From positions 496,001 to 560,000 of the forward strand of contig QKMZ01000006.1 of NCBI GenBank assembly GCA_003242885.1: a stretch of DNA of 64,000 nucleotides, written 5' to 3'. This document shows, piece after piece, positions 42,420 to 50,278 of the stretch. How positions within the stretch are numbered: the first letter of the stretch is position 1; each line of letters opens with the position of its first letter. The position numbers and the translations under genes were made by a program. This stretch comes from Candidatus Melainabacteria bacterium (GTDB taxonomy: Bacteria > Cyanobacteriota > Vampirovibrionia > Obscuribacterales > Obscuribacteraceae). The notes under the pieces are model-generated. The model saw nothing but the letters and a program-made list of their open reading frames with translations. It had not been told where the DNA came from and searched no databases.

Positions 42420-43415
42420 CTAGCGAAAAGCTTGTGCTTCCCAGCGTTCTCCCAGAGTTGTTTCGCCTTCAAGATATGGGCCTGAATAAGAGCCTTCATT
42501 CAAAATACTGACGTTTGCTCTAAAGGTCAGCTCCTTACTTGTTTTTGCTCCTTTTGCTTTTTCGTATTTGCGCACGAATTGGAGCTTCGGAAATGAGTAC
42601 CAGCCTTTGAGCGTGAATTTCTCCTTGGTCTCTTCGTCAAATCCGTGACCTCTGACGTTTCCAGCCTCTTGCTCGATGTACATGGTCGAATGGATTGTCT
42701 TGCCGTGATAAAGAAAACCTACGTTCCACTTACCGGAGAGGTGAGGGGCTTTGCTGGGATCTGCAGATTGTTGGGGCGGTGGGCCTTGGTCTGGAGGAGG
42801 ACCTTGCGGTGGACCTTGGTCGGGCGGCATTTGCTGTTGCATCTGCTGCTGATTTGGCATTTGCTGTTGACCCTGAGAGGGCGGTGGCGACGGGTCGGAA
42901 ATCGCTGATGTCTGTGCTTCCCATTTGCCTTCAATAATTTTGCCGTTAAAAGCGGTCACGTACTCGCCTTCCATGTACGGCCCTTTGTAGCCCATGGCAT
43001 CAACCATGCGCATCTTTCCGTTGTATTCGATCGGAGCACCTTTGCCTGTTGAATATTTCTTGTAAAAACGGACTTCTCCGCCACCGGTAACTTTCCCTTC
43101 GGTGATATTGAAAGGCGAACCATTGTGGTCGTCCGATCCTGTACCTTGAAAGTTGTTGCCGGTCTGCGTGATACGGGCACTGGCTGTCATCGGCTTATTA
43201 CTGACGGTGTAGTTTATCTTCCAGTATCCGGCGATATTGGGAGCATTGCTTGGAGCTGAACCACCGCCCTGCTGTGCCGGACCCCCAACTTGTCCATCTT
43301 TCGGTTTGCCAGGAAGGGAAATGTTGGCGCATCCGCCAAGAATGAGCGAAAGGGACAGCACCAGTGATAGACAGCTTCCCTGACGTGTGGCTTTGGAAAA
43401 TTCTCTTTGAATCAT
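42420..43415 (-). CDS. Lipoprotein with two copies of a beta domain
   Basis: 331 residues. The signal ends in a lipobox (SLSLILGGCAN), so Cys 29 should be lipidated and membrane-attached. Two halves are clearly related: GYWKINYTVSNKPMTASARI...YKGPYMEGEY...GKWEAQ (about 64-168) and GKWNVGFLYHGKTIHSTMYI...YSGPYLEGET...ERWEAQ (about 228-328). They are joined by a Gln/Pro/Met-rich linker with QQQMP and PPPDQGPP repeats. Each half looks like a small beta barrel or lipocalin-like sheet. Function is unknown; a role in binding a small ligand or envelope partner is only a guess. The ribosome site is weak. Confidence 0.8.
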   Translation of the reverse strand: MIQREFSKATRQGSCLSLVLSLSLILGGCANISLPGKPKDGQVGGPAQQGGGSAPSNAPNIAGYWKINYTVSNKPMTASARITQTGNNFQGTGSDDHNGSPFNITEGKVTGGGEVRFYKKYSTGKGAPIEYNGKMRMVDAMGYKGPYMEGEYVTAFNGKIIEGKWEAQTSAISDPSPPPSQGQQQMPNQQQMQQQMPPDQGPPQGPPPDQGPPPQQSADPSKAPHLSGKWNVGFLYHGKTIHSTMYIEQEAGNVRGHGFDEETKEKFTLKGWYSFPKLQFVRKYEKAKGAKTSKELTFRANVSILNEGSYSGPYLEGETTLGERWEAQAFR

Positions 43416-43716
43416 TCGTCTTTAGAACCGGAATAGTAACGAGGCAAATCGCTAGCCTGGTGGTAGTTTTGTGCCTTAGCATCTCTCTGATGCTTTCTAG
43501 TACGAATTCTAGCGTTCTTTCGCCACCTGAAATGCCCTAAAACACACTCCTAAACCGCATAAAAGGATAGAAAAGTATCCTTTTTGGGTATTTTTAATCT
43601 TGGATGGGAATTCCACCATGGACACGCCACATTTAATGTTTCAGAATACTGACAACTTACTATGTGACTTTCCAGTCGCACATTTCTAAATCCTGAACGA
43701 CGCACGGGACCATTCC
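43416..43716. other. Divergent intergenic region with A/T hairpin
   Basis: A 301-base gap between divergent genes. It contains the hairpin listed at 43561-43585 and a GAATTC-containing palindromic area (near 43511). No gene or clear promoter pair is visible. Confidence 0.4.
43561..43585 (+). terminator. Terminator-like hairpin without an obvious gene
   Basis: AAAAGGATA (43561-43569), GAAAAG loop, TATCCTTTT (43576-43584) and a further T. The structure can work on either strand. It lies upstream of both flanking divergent genes, so it may be an attenuator in one leader or mark a short RNA. Confidence 0.45.
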
Positions 43717-45681
43717 ATGGCCGCCAACGCAGCTAAAGCTGATGAAAAGGATGTCGCAAAAAGCGGCACTCAGCAGCCTGACGCCGCGAAAAAAGAGGGC
43801 GAAGACGACGATAAGGTCGAAGGCCAGGAGAATGAGGCGCAGTCGACTGAAGACACCTGGGCAAAGTGTGTTTCTGACCCAGCCTGGTGGGACATAGGCG
43901 GACAGTGCAAGAAAGTCGGACAGATTGCCGAAGGTGCTTGGGATGGAATGATTTCCAGCATCTGGCCCGAAGACAAGCCTAAAGAACAGCCGAAAGTCAC
44001 GCTGGCTACCGCTACCACTACTGATGCCGCCACGCCTGATGCAGCCAAGGTTGAGAAGCGCGGCTTTTTTGGTGCAATTGCAGATGGCGCTGGAGCACTG
44101 TGGAACGGCGCTAAGGCGCTCGCTGATGGAGTTGGTAACGTGGTCAGCGATGCCTGGAAAGGCGTTTTTGGTCAAGACGCGCAGATGGAAATTACTGACG
44201 CGGACAAGAATGGCAAAACAGACAAAGTAACCGTTACGCAGAAAGACGGCGACGTCATTACGACCGACATCGACAAAACAACCATCAAAAAACCGGACGG
44301 TACTCTCGTCACGCGCGACAGAGGCGTGACCACAGTAGAGAAAGACGGAATCTCTATTACTCGTGACCGCAACGGTAATGAAACGTTCAAGTTAAAGGAC
44401 GGAACGACTGGTCGCGTCAGCGAGAACGGTGACATGAGCGTCGAGCTCAAAGCATTGCGCGAAAAAATCACCAAGGATGGTGTTTACGGTGAAATTGAAA
44501 CAGCTAACCGTTTCAATAAGGTCACCTACTTTAATACTCATCTTCGCTACAGCCAATTGAGCCGCGAACAGAGAGACCGGGACGTCGTTAATGCCGGCGA
44601 TCAGTCTGTCATGCGAGTAGACAAAGAAAACGGAATTCACGTTGTACAAGGTACAACTGCAGAAGGGGACAAACGAGCATTCTTTACTAAGGAAGGAAGC
44701 CAGGACATCGTTCAGATTGGTGTCGTGGACGGACAGCGGGTCTTCCGTGTCGGCAAACTTGGTGCCGATGGCAAGCCCGATCCAAGCTCGTTTAAGTCAA
44801 TGCGCGAAGGCGCTGAATTGCCTGATTGGTTCAAAGGTTTCGGACGCAGAAAATGTCACGGACGCGATCCGGTAAATGCGAACGAACTTATGGATGCCGC
44901 GGGCGTGAAGGTTGAGAACGGAAATGTCACCGTCACTCACGAAAACATGAAGATCGGTCCTACGGCCAATGGCGGCGCTACAGTTGAAGTGCGCAGAGGC
45001 GATGGTCCGAACGACATTGTCAGACTAGAAAACGTCAATGGCAAACAAAAAGTCGATGATGTCGCGAACAAACAGACCACAGAGTGGGATGGTGCCAATC
45101 ACCAATATTCGCAAAAGAATGACGGCAAAGAACAAATCAGCTACAACCCCGAAGAGAGGCATTTAAAGGTCCACGACGAGAAAGGCAATTTGTTCGCCGA
45201 CAGTACTCGCGGGGGAACTACATATGCGGACGGCTCGCACGTCGGGGCGGACGGTTCGTACACATCGAGCAACGGCACCAAATACTTCAGTCAAGAATAC
45301 CAACAAGTTCAGACAGCCACTAACGCATCCGTACAGGCTATAGCAGGCGCTGACGGACATATTGGTTCATTCAAGGCTGCCCTCGGCAAGCCCGGTGTTG
45401 CAGTAGATATGGGCGAACTGACTGGCAGTATGGGCAACCTCACAACGGCGCTGGCGCTGTGCCTGAAGAGCGGAAACTTCACCCATCTGGCTGGAATTCT
45501 CAGCAGAATGGGAGAAGTACAAAGCCTGATGGCTCTTGGAATTCAGCATAATGCCGATGTTCAAACCATCAAAGCGGCAGTTCCAAACGCAACAGAGACG
45601 CAAATCGCTTCCACGAAGCCTGCGCCCAACGATGTCTCTGTTCACCAGCTCCAAGAGTTGAATCGCCGTGCCACTGCCTAA
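43717..45681 (+). CDS. Large repetitive beta-rich protein of unknown function
   Basis: 654 residues, no signal peptide. Residues 1-50 are acidic and Ala/Lys-rich. At 51-150 two short Trp-rich segments repeat a theme (AWWDIGGQCKKVGQIAEGAW and GFFGAIADGAGALWNGAKAL). Residue ~157 starts a D-x-D-x-N-G calcium-loop-like motif (ITDADKNGKTDKVTV), followed by many short strands with periodic D-G turns (KPDGTLVTRDRG, EKDGISITRDRNGN, LKDGTTGRVSENGD). The region 330-520 continues this pattern. The C-terminal ~120 residues are helical. It reads like a surface or secreted repeat protein exported by a route without a classic signal, or a large cytoplasmic scaffold. No family recognised, and no start ribosome site is strong. 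Confidence 0.72.
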   Translation: MAANAAKADEKDVAKSGTQQPDAAKKEGEDDDKVEGQENEAQSTEDTWAKCVSDPAWWDIGGQCKKVGQIAEGAWDGMISSIWPEDKPKEQPKVTLATATTTDAATPDAAKVEKRGFFGAIADGAGALWNGAKALADGVGNVVSDAWKGVFGQDAQMEITDADKNGKTDKVTVTQKDGDVITTDIDKTTIKKPDGTLVTRDRGVTTVEKDGISITRDRNGNETFKLKDGTTGRVSENGDMSVELKALREKITKDGVYGEIETANRFNKVTYFNTHLRYSQLSREQRDRDVVNAGDQSVMRVDKENGIHVVQGTTAEGDKRAFFTKEGSQDIVQIGVVDGQRVFRVGKLGADGKPDPSSFKSMREGAELPDWFKGFGRRKCHGRDPVNANELMDAAGVKVENGNVTVTHENMKIGPTANGGATVEVRRGDGPNDIVRLENVNGKQKVDDVANKQTTEWDGANHQYSQKNDGKEQISYNPEERHLKVHDEKGNLFADSTRGGTTYADGSHVGADGSYTSSNGTKYFSQEYQQVQTATNASVQAIAGADGHIGSFKAALGKPGVAVDMGELTGSMGNLTTALALCLKSGNFTHLAGILSRMGEVQSLMALGIQHNADVQTIKAAVPNATETQIASTKPAPNDVSVHQLQELNRRATA

Positions 45682-45783
45682 AGCTCTTGACTGGCAAGCT
45701 TTTGGGTCGCTTTATTGTGGCTCTTGACTCATTGTCATTTCTCGTCTGCTAACATTTGATAGTCAGCCAGCTGGGAGTTTGCC

Positions 45784-45999
45784 GTGGCAATTCCAATGAA
45801 CACTCCTGTGACCGTTCTGCTCATCAGTGGTGAGCAAGTCGAAGGCGAGGTCGCCATGGCGGATCAGAACACCTATCTCTGCCTTCGCAGAGAAAATGAG
45901 ACTCTGTATTTACCCTGGTCTGCCATCAAGTGTGTCAGGGGACCTGTGCTGCCAGAGCGCTCACCTTTAGGGGCTGCAAGGTTTCCACAACAGACCTAG
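45784..45999 (+). CDS. Hfq/Sm-like small protein
   Basis: 71 residues from GTG 45784, with GGGAG 7 bases upstream. Residues ~8-52 follow the Sm fold strand by strand: VTVLLISGEQVEGEVAMADQ, then TYLCLRRENETLYLPWSAIK, ending CVRGP. The order hydrophobic strand, G-x-x-x-x-G turn, D-x-x-x-L strand and a final strand ending in I-x-x-(V/I) matches Hfq (VTIFLVNGIKLQGQIESFD...) and especially the divergent cyanobacterial Hfq proteins, which lack the usual YKH motif. If so, it could bind RNA or, as in cyanobacteria, a type IV pilus protein. The call is by pattern only and a plain LSm-like protein is equally possible. Confidence 0.55.
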   Translation: MAIPMNTPVTVLLISGEQVEGEVAMADQNTYLCLRRENETLYLPWSAIKCVRGPVLPERSPLGAARFPQQT

Positions 46000-46008
46000 T
46001 GCTGCGAG

Positions 46009-46434
46009 TTATTTAAAAGCCGGCTCGATTCCATTGGCCCTGAGCCACTTTTCTATTCTGTTCAACATGGTCTTCTCTCTGAACTGATCAAAGCGTCGCA
46101 GCTCTTCTGGATATTTTTCGAGGATTTTTCTGAAGGCGCTGACTTTGTGCGGGCTTTCGAATGCAATAGGCAGAATACTCTTCAAATCAGGCTTCTCGAC
46201 AGTATTGAGGAATTCGTTTAGATCTTCGAGTAAATCTTCTTTGGATAGTTTTGGGACGTAGAGAAAGCGCGTTGAGTTTCTCTCGATATCATCGGTAAGG
46301 TCTCTAAGCTCGATCAAGTTGCGGTTGACCATGCGGGTTTCGCCTTCGAGCTTGTCGAGATAATAGGAATTGTCTTGTGAGTCATCGAGCCAGGCAAAGA
46401 TAATGTCTTTGGTTATTACTCTCAGTTTGTCCAA
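46009..46434 (-). CDS. UPF0158 family protein
   Basis: 141 residues from a TTG at 46434, 13 bases after the stop of the upstream membrane-protein gene, with AAAGGAG 8 bases before it. A longer frame to 46527 would overlap that gene and is less likely. The pattern fits UPF0158: a short N-terminal segment with W-L-D-D, then a D-x-E-x-G/E-E strand, TRFLYVPKLSKEDLLEDLNEF, VEKPDLKSILPIAFESPHKV and SAFRKILEKYPEELRRFDQF with a C-terminal EKWLRANGIEP. The family is uncharacterised. It is the second gene after the polytopic protein on the minus strand and probably co-transcribed with it. Confidence 0.8.
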   Translation of the reverse strand: MDKLRVITKDIIFAWLDDSQDNSYYLDKLEGETRMVNRNLIELRDLTDDIERNSTRFLYVPKLSKEDLLEDLNEFLNTVEKPDLKSILPIAFESPHKVSAFRKILEKYPEELRRFDQFREKTMLNRIEKWLRANGIEPAFK

Positions 46435-46447
46435 ACCAAAAACTCCT

Positions 46448-48910
46448 TTATTGACCTTTGTCAACCAAAAGCCAGATTCTATCACTGAAATTGCCCACAG
46501 GTTTACCGGCTGAATCGACAGCTGCAATTCTAATTCCGTAAATTCCAGTCTTTTCGAATTTGTCCAAGCCGAGTTTTACGTTGCCCGAGGTTCCACTCAA
46601 ATCTTGTTTGAAAGCGACTGACTCTGGGATTTCTCCGCCTTCTGTCTGAACTCTAAATTGATTTTTTGGAGAGCAAAACAGTATTGCTTTAGCACCACCT
46701 GTAATGGCGGAAATGTCATAACTTAAATTGACTTCGCTTTGACTTTTGTCGATATGGTACAAACCTAAATCAGCACTGTCTGGATAGTTAAAACACAGAT
46801 CCGCGAAGCGATTGAGTAAATGAGCATTTCCGCCTGCTTCCTTTGCTGCGTCAATATCTTCCGCAAACTTGAGCTTCGCAAACAAGCTCTTCTCTGCCTC
46901 AGTTTCTGTTCCTTGTTTGACGATCCCCAACTCTCGCACCTCGACAGTAGCGCTTGAGGGAAAACCTATCATCATCTGTGTAATGGGACCGTTTGCTGCC
47001 CAGCCGGTCGAACGCAACGAAAGATAGTATCGGTGAAATTCATTGTCATTCATTTTTGCCCGGGCAATGGCGCGGCGATCTTCTTTCTCGTATTGACCAG
47101 TCTGCATTGTCATCCAGTGCAATTCTACATTCGGATTGCTTGGCTCAACCGGAGTCGTTATTCTCGCATCGACATAAAATGCGTCTCCATCTAATGGACT
47201 TAAAACCCGTGAAAAAAGACTTATTCCAGGTTCATGCTCGGAGTTGCTTGTGACTTTGAGAATGTTTTGCTTTTCATCCAGGCTGACTGTTTTCCAAAAC
47301 TGCAATGGAGGATTAAGCGCGCTGCCTAACTCTTTTGCATTTAAAACGAAAGGTGGGTTGTTCGTTTTTGGGTCAACTTCCACTTGCACAAGAGAGCTGA
47401 ATGTCCCGTCCCAGCGGGTTGTGTTGCCGATGAATTTACCAGCCGCAAGTGAATCTTTAAGCGGTCCACCCGATACTGTAGGGGCACGTAAAAGACCGTT
47501 CATTGCGTCCAAAACCACTATACGGTATGGAGAAATAATCGGCGTGAAAGCGACGCTTCTAGGCAAGTCTTTTGCCAGGCAGTAAGTTGCTTTTTCTTTT
47601 GCACAAACAATTTTTGCGGACTTTTGAATCTTTTGCAGTAGCTTTGATGCATTTTTGTAACTTTGGGTTTGGGCAAATGAGTGACGACATGACACTATGA
47701 TGAAAGTCAGACACACAGCTACGGCCGGAGCGGCGGCCCACATTCTTTTTTCATTGAGCGCCGATGCCAGACCGAAGCATAGTATTGGAATCAGAAGTGC
47801 CATGCCAGCTTGAGCGTGCGCTAAACAGCGATGTCCATAAAAATCATCGGCGACTACCGAGTGATTACCACCAATTATCAAACCAAAAAACACCCACGCT
47901 GCTGCTGTAAGAACTGCGACGCGATACTTTGGAAGTTTGAATAGACCATATGCTGAAAGCGCGGCTGCAAGCCCGAAAATGACATAGAGGATGACATATT
48001 CCAGACTGTATTTTTTCCATAGAGTGCGGTTGATGGGAAACATCAAGGTCAGCAACATGCTATGAATTCCGTGAGGAAACATTGCTAATAGCGAACCAAT
48101 CGGATCTGTGCCTCTAAAAATTTCTAGCAACATAAATGCGATCGACACAAGAAAAAGCGCGCCAAGGGTTACGAAGAAACGCTTTCTGCCTGTGGTCGAT
48201 GCGTCTTTCCATAGATTTTTATATTGATCTCTTGCCTGTGTATCCAAAGCAAAATTGAGTAATTCGAACATCGCAACAATTTTTATCAGGTACCAGCTTT
48301 TCGTGTATGCGAGATACGAACATACAAAAAACACGACCGCAAGAATGCTGTTCAGTTTTGCTTTGCTTTCGGGACCCGCCTTTACGAGCGGATGCGCAGA
48401 TAGATAACAATTGAACGAGAGCGCAAAAAATAGAATAGAAAGCTCGATACCTGCGGCGGCGATGAAGTTTATTAGTTCGGCGCTTAACGGATGAACCGCA
48501 AAAATGATTGCTGCAAAAGCAGAGATAAGAATAGAAACAATCTTGGAACGCCAAGTCCCAGTTGTTAAACTGCCGAGATCTGTAAGTTTTCGCGCCACCA
48601 AATATAGTGCCACGCTACAGCCTGCATGGATAATCATCGAAGCAAGTTTGGCTAGTCCAGCACCGAATTGCGACAAGAAGACACATGTCAGGCTCGCCAA
48701 CGGTCCAAAGGCATCTTGAGCGCTCGGACCGTTCCATGCAAAATAATTACCCCATCCGCCTGCAGCAGAGCCGGCAATGAGAGCTTTTGTCCAAGCAGCA
48801 ATGAATTGTTCGTCAAGAAGGTACTGACTGCCTAGTGCAGGCAGAAACGCTATTAGTGTAGCCAGGAATGACAACACCGCAATGCCGATACAGAGTGATT
48901 TTTCTTGCAT
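46448..48910 (-). CDS. Large polytopic membrane protein, GT-C/TMTC-like
   Basis: 820 residues. About ten transmembrane helices fill residues 5-410 (LCIGIAVLSFLATLIAFLPA, LASMIIHAGCSVALYLVARK, ILSAFAAIIFAVHPLSAELI, YKNLWK loop, FFVTLGALFLVSIAFMLLEI and others). The first loop, YLLDEQFIAAWTK...GNYFAWNGPSAQDAFGPLASLT, and the later IIHAGCSVALYL resemble the start of GT-C glycosyltransferases of the TMTC/PMT kind, where a D-D or D-E pair is catalytic. The C-terminal ~400 residues are soluble and beta-rich (FLLAGK, WDGTFSSLVQVEVDPKTNNP, GFPSSATVEVREL). Identity as a glycosyltransferase is an inference. Its start overlaps no gene; the divergent YkgJ-type gene begins 70 bases away. Confidence 0.7.
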   Translation of the reverse strand: MQEKSLCIGIAVLSFLATLIAFLPALGSQYLLDEQFIAAWTKALIAGSAAGGWGNYFAWNGPSAQDAFGPLASLTCVFLSQFGAGLAKLASMIIHAGCSVALYLVARKLTDLGSLTTGTWRSKIVSILISAFAAIIFAVHPLSAELINFIAAAGIELSILFFALSFNCYLSAHPLVKAGPESKAKLNSILAVVFFVCSYLAYTKSWYLIKIVAMFELLNFALDTQARDQYKNLWKDASTTGRKRFFVTLGALFLVSIAFMLLEIFRGTDPIGSLLAMFPHGIHSMLLTLMFPINRTLWKKYSLEYVILYVIFGLAAALSAYGLFKLPKYRVAVLTAAAWVFFGLIIGGNHSVVADDFYGHRCLAHAQAGMALLIPILCFGLASALNEKRMWAAAPAVAVCLTFIIVSCRHSFAQTQSYKNASKLLQKIQKSAKIVCAKEKATYCLAKDLPRSVAFTPIISPYRIVVLDAMNGLLRAPTVSGGPLKDSLAAGKFIGNTTRWDGTFSSLVQVEVDPKTNNPPFVLNAKELGSALNPPLQFWKTVSLDEKQNILKVTSNSEHEPGISLFSRVLSPLDGDAFYVDARITTPVEPSNPNVELHWMTMQTGQYEKEDRRAIARAKMNDNEFHRYYLSLRSTGWAANGPITQMMIGFPSSATVEVRELGIVKQGTETEAEKSLFAKLKFAEDIDAAKEAGGNAHLLNRFADLCFNYPDSADLGLYHIDKSQSEVNLSYDISAITGGAKAILFCSPKNQFRVQTEGGEIPESVAFKQDLSGTSGNVKLGLDKFEKTGIYGIRIAAVDSAGKPVGNFSDRIWLLVDKGQ

Positions 48911-48979
48911 TTTGCTGCTCAGTCTATCGCATCATTGATTTATAAGCTAATTGCTGTTTTATGCTGCATAATTTCCTTT

Positions 48980-50263
48980 ATGGGCGGAGAAGCAATACTG
49001 CATATCCCTGAGGGTATTAATTTCGATTGCACCGGTTGTGGAAACTGTTGCTTTTCATGGCCTGTGCCTCTGACTGACGATGATTTGAAGCGCATTTGTT
49101 CCCTTGAAATACAAGGACATCAGAAAGAGCCAGTTCATGTAATCAAAGCAGGAGTGGCTGGCAGTTCTGGACAGCGAGCGTTCACAAGTGCCCTGGGCAA
49201 GCGCGCAGATGGGAAGTGTCAGTATTTGTCGCCTGACAACCGCTGCCAGATTCATAATCAGTTTGGCGAAGAAGCCAAACCTTCAATGTGTCGCTTGTTT
49301 CCTTACACTTTTACGCCGACGCCTGCTGGCGTCTGGGCTGCTGCCAGTTTCGCATCTACAGGTGTGCTTTATAACAGTGGACGTCCGCTCACTAGTCAGA
49401 AAGAGCACTTGATGCGAACTTACGAGTTGTTTCAATCGCTCTACCCAGATTTGGCACCGGATTGGACAGGTTTGCAGCTGGTTGACGGGCAGTCGCTCGG
49501 TTTTGAAGAGTATCTCAAGATTGAAACTCGTTTATTATCAGCACTAAGTGAAAACAGCGCCGCCGGCGCTTCTTCTTCTTCTTCTTCTTCTTCTTCTTCT
49601 ACCACTACTTCTTCTTCTTCCTCTTCTGAATGGCGTACCGAAAAAATCCTTTCAGGGTTAGCCAAACAAACTTCCATTCAAATCAAGCAAAAGCGTGATT
49701 TAGACAAGGTCCCCGGACTAGAGACCAAGCCGCGTACAGTTGACTCTCTTTTGGTAAGTTCGTTGCTGACTGCCTATTTCCCAGATGATGTTTATAAGGA
49801 AAACGCTTGTGAGATAGACACTGCACAACTTGCTCGCAGTCTCGTTATGCCACCAGCAAAGGTGCAACTTCAGTTCGATGGCGGACTTGTAAATTTCAGT
49901 GATTTAAACAATTACACTCTTGGTCGTCTCAATGAACAAGCAGAAAGCTTGCTCCGACGTTTTGCCTATTTGAAGGTCTTTTCGAAATTGTATTTTGGTC
50001 CGGGTTTTGCTGGTCTCAGTCTGATTGCAGGACTGAATCACCTTTCAGTGATTGTTTCACTGGTGCGTATCGTTATTAAATTGCAGAACCACAAAAGCAA
50101 TACAAAGGGCTCAGAGATTGCCTTTGAGGAGGTCGCAGAGTGTGTCCGGATGCTGGAAAGACGGCTAACGGTAGCCAGCTATTCTCGAGAGACAAAAACT
50201 ATGCTCGAGGTGCTTCTTTCCAGCTCTGAGAGAGCCGAACGTATAGCAATGCTTGCTTCTTAA
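48980..50263 (+). CDS. YkgJ-type (zinc/iron-chelating CxxCxxCC) protein with poly-Ser linker
   Basis: 427 residues from ATG 48980; a TTG at 48905 overlaps the divergent gene and is less likely, but neither has a clear ribosome site. The N-terminal ~130 residues hold the metal-cluster motifs of the YkgJ family: CTGCGNCCFSWPVPLT near residue 20, the DNRCQIHNQFG site and PSMCRLFPYTF. A poly-Ser/Thr run encoded by TCT repeats (49571-49627) separates it from a C-terminal helical part (TEKILSGLAKQTSIQIKQKR, LNEQAESLLRRFAYLKVFSK, LARSLVMPPAK). The stop codon at 50261 is followed in the same frame by the MFS gene. Function of the family is not settled; metal binding is inferred from the cysteines. 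Confidence 0.8.
   Translation: MGGEAILHIPEGINFDCTGCGNCCFSWPVPLTDDDLKRICSLEIQGHQKEPVHVIKAGVAGSSGQRAFTSALGKRADGKCQYLSPDNRCQIHNQFGEEAKPSMCRLFPYTFTPTPAGVWAAASFASTGVLYNSGRPLTSQKEHLMRTYELFQSLYPDLAPDWTGLQLVDGQSLGFEEYLKIETRLLSALSENSAAGASSSSSSSSSSTTTSSSSSSEWRTEKILSGLAKQTSIQIKQKRDLDKVPGLETKPRTVDSLLVSSLLTAYFPDDVYKENACEIDTAQLARSLVMPPAKVQLQFDGGLVNFSDLNNYTLGRLNEQAESLLRRFAYLKVFSKLYFGPGFAGLSLIAGLNHLSVIVSLVRIVIKLQNHKSNTKGSEIAFEEVAECVRMLERRLTVASYSRETKTMLEVLLSSSERAERIAMLAS
49571..49627 (+). repeat. TCT trinucleotide repeat (poly-Ser tract)
   Basis: Ten TCT codons, three Thr codons, then six more Ser codons, in frame inside the YkgJ-type gene. Slippage by whole codons would change length without breaking the frame. 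Confidence 0.85.
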
Positions 50264-50278
50264 GAGGAGAAAGAAGAA

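Noticed and set aside
43717..45681. Repeat protein as a polymorphic toxin with an immunity gene
   Set aside because: No LXG, RHS or toxin domain is recognisable, and the next gene looks like an Sm-type protein rather than an immunity protein.
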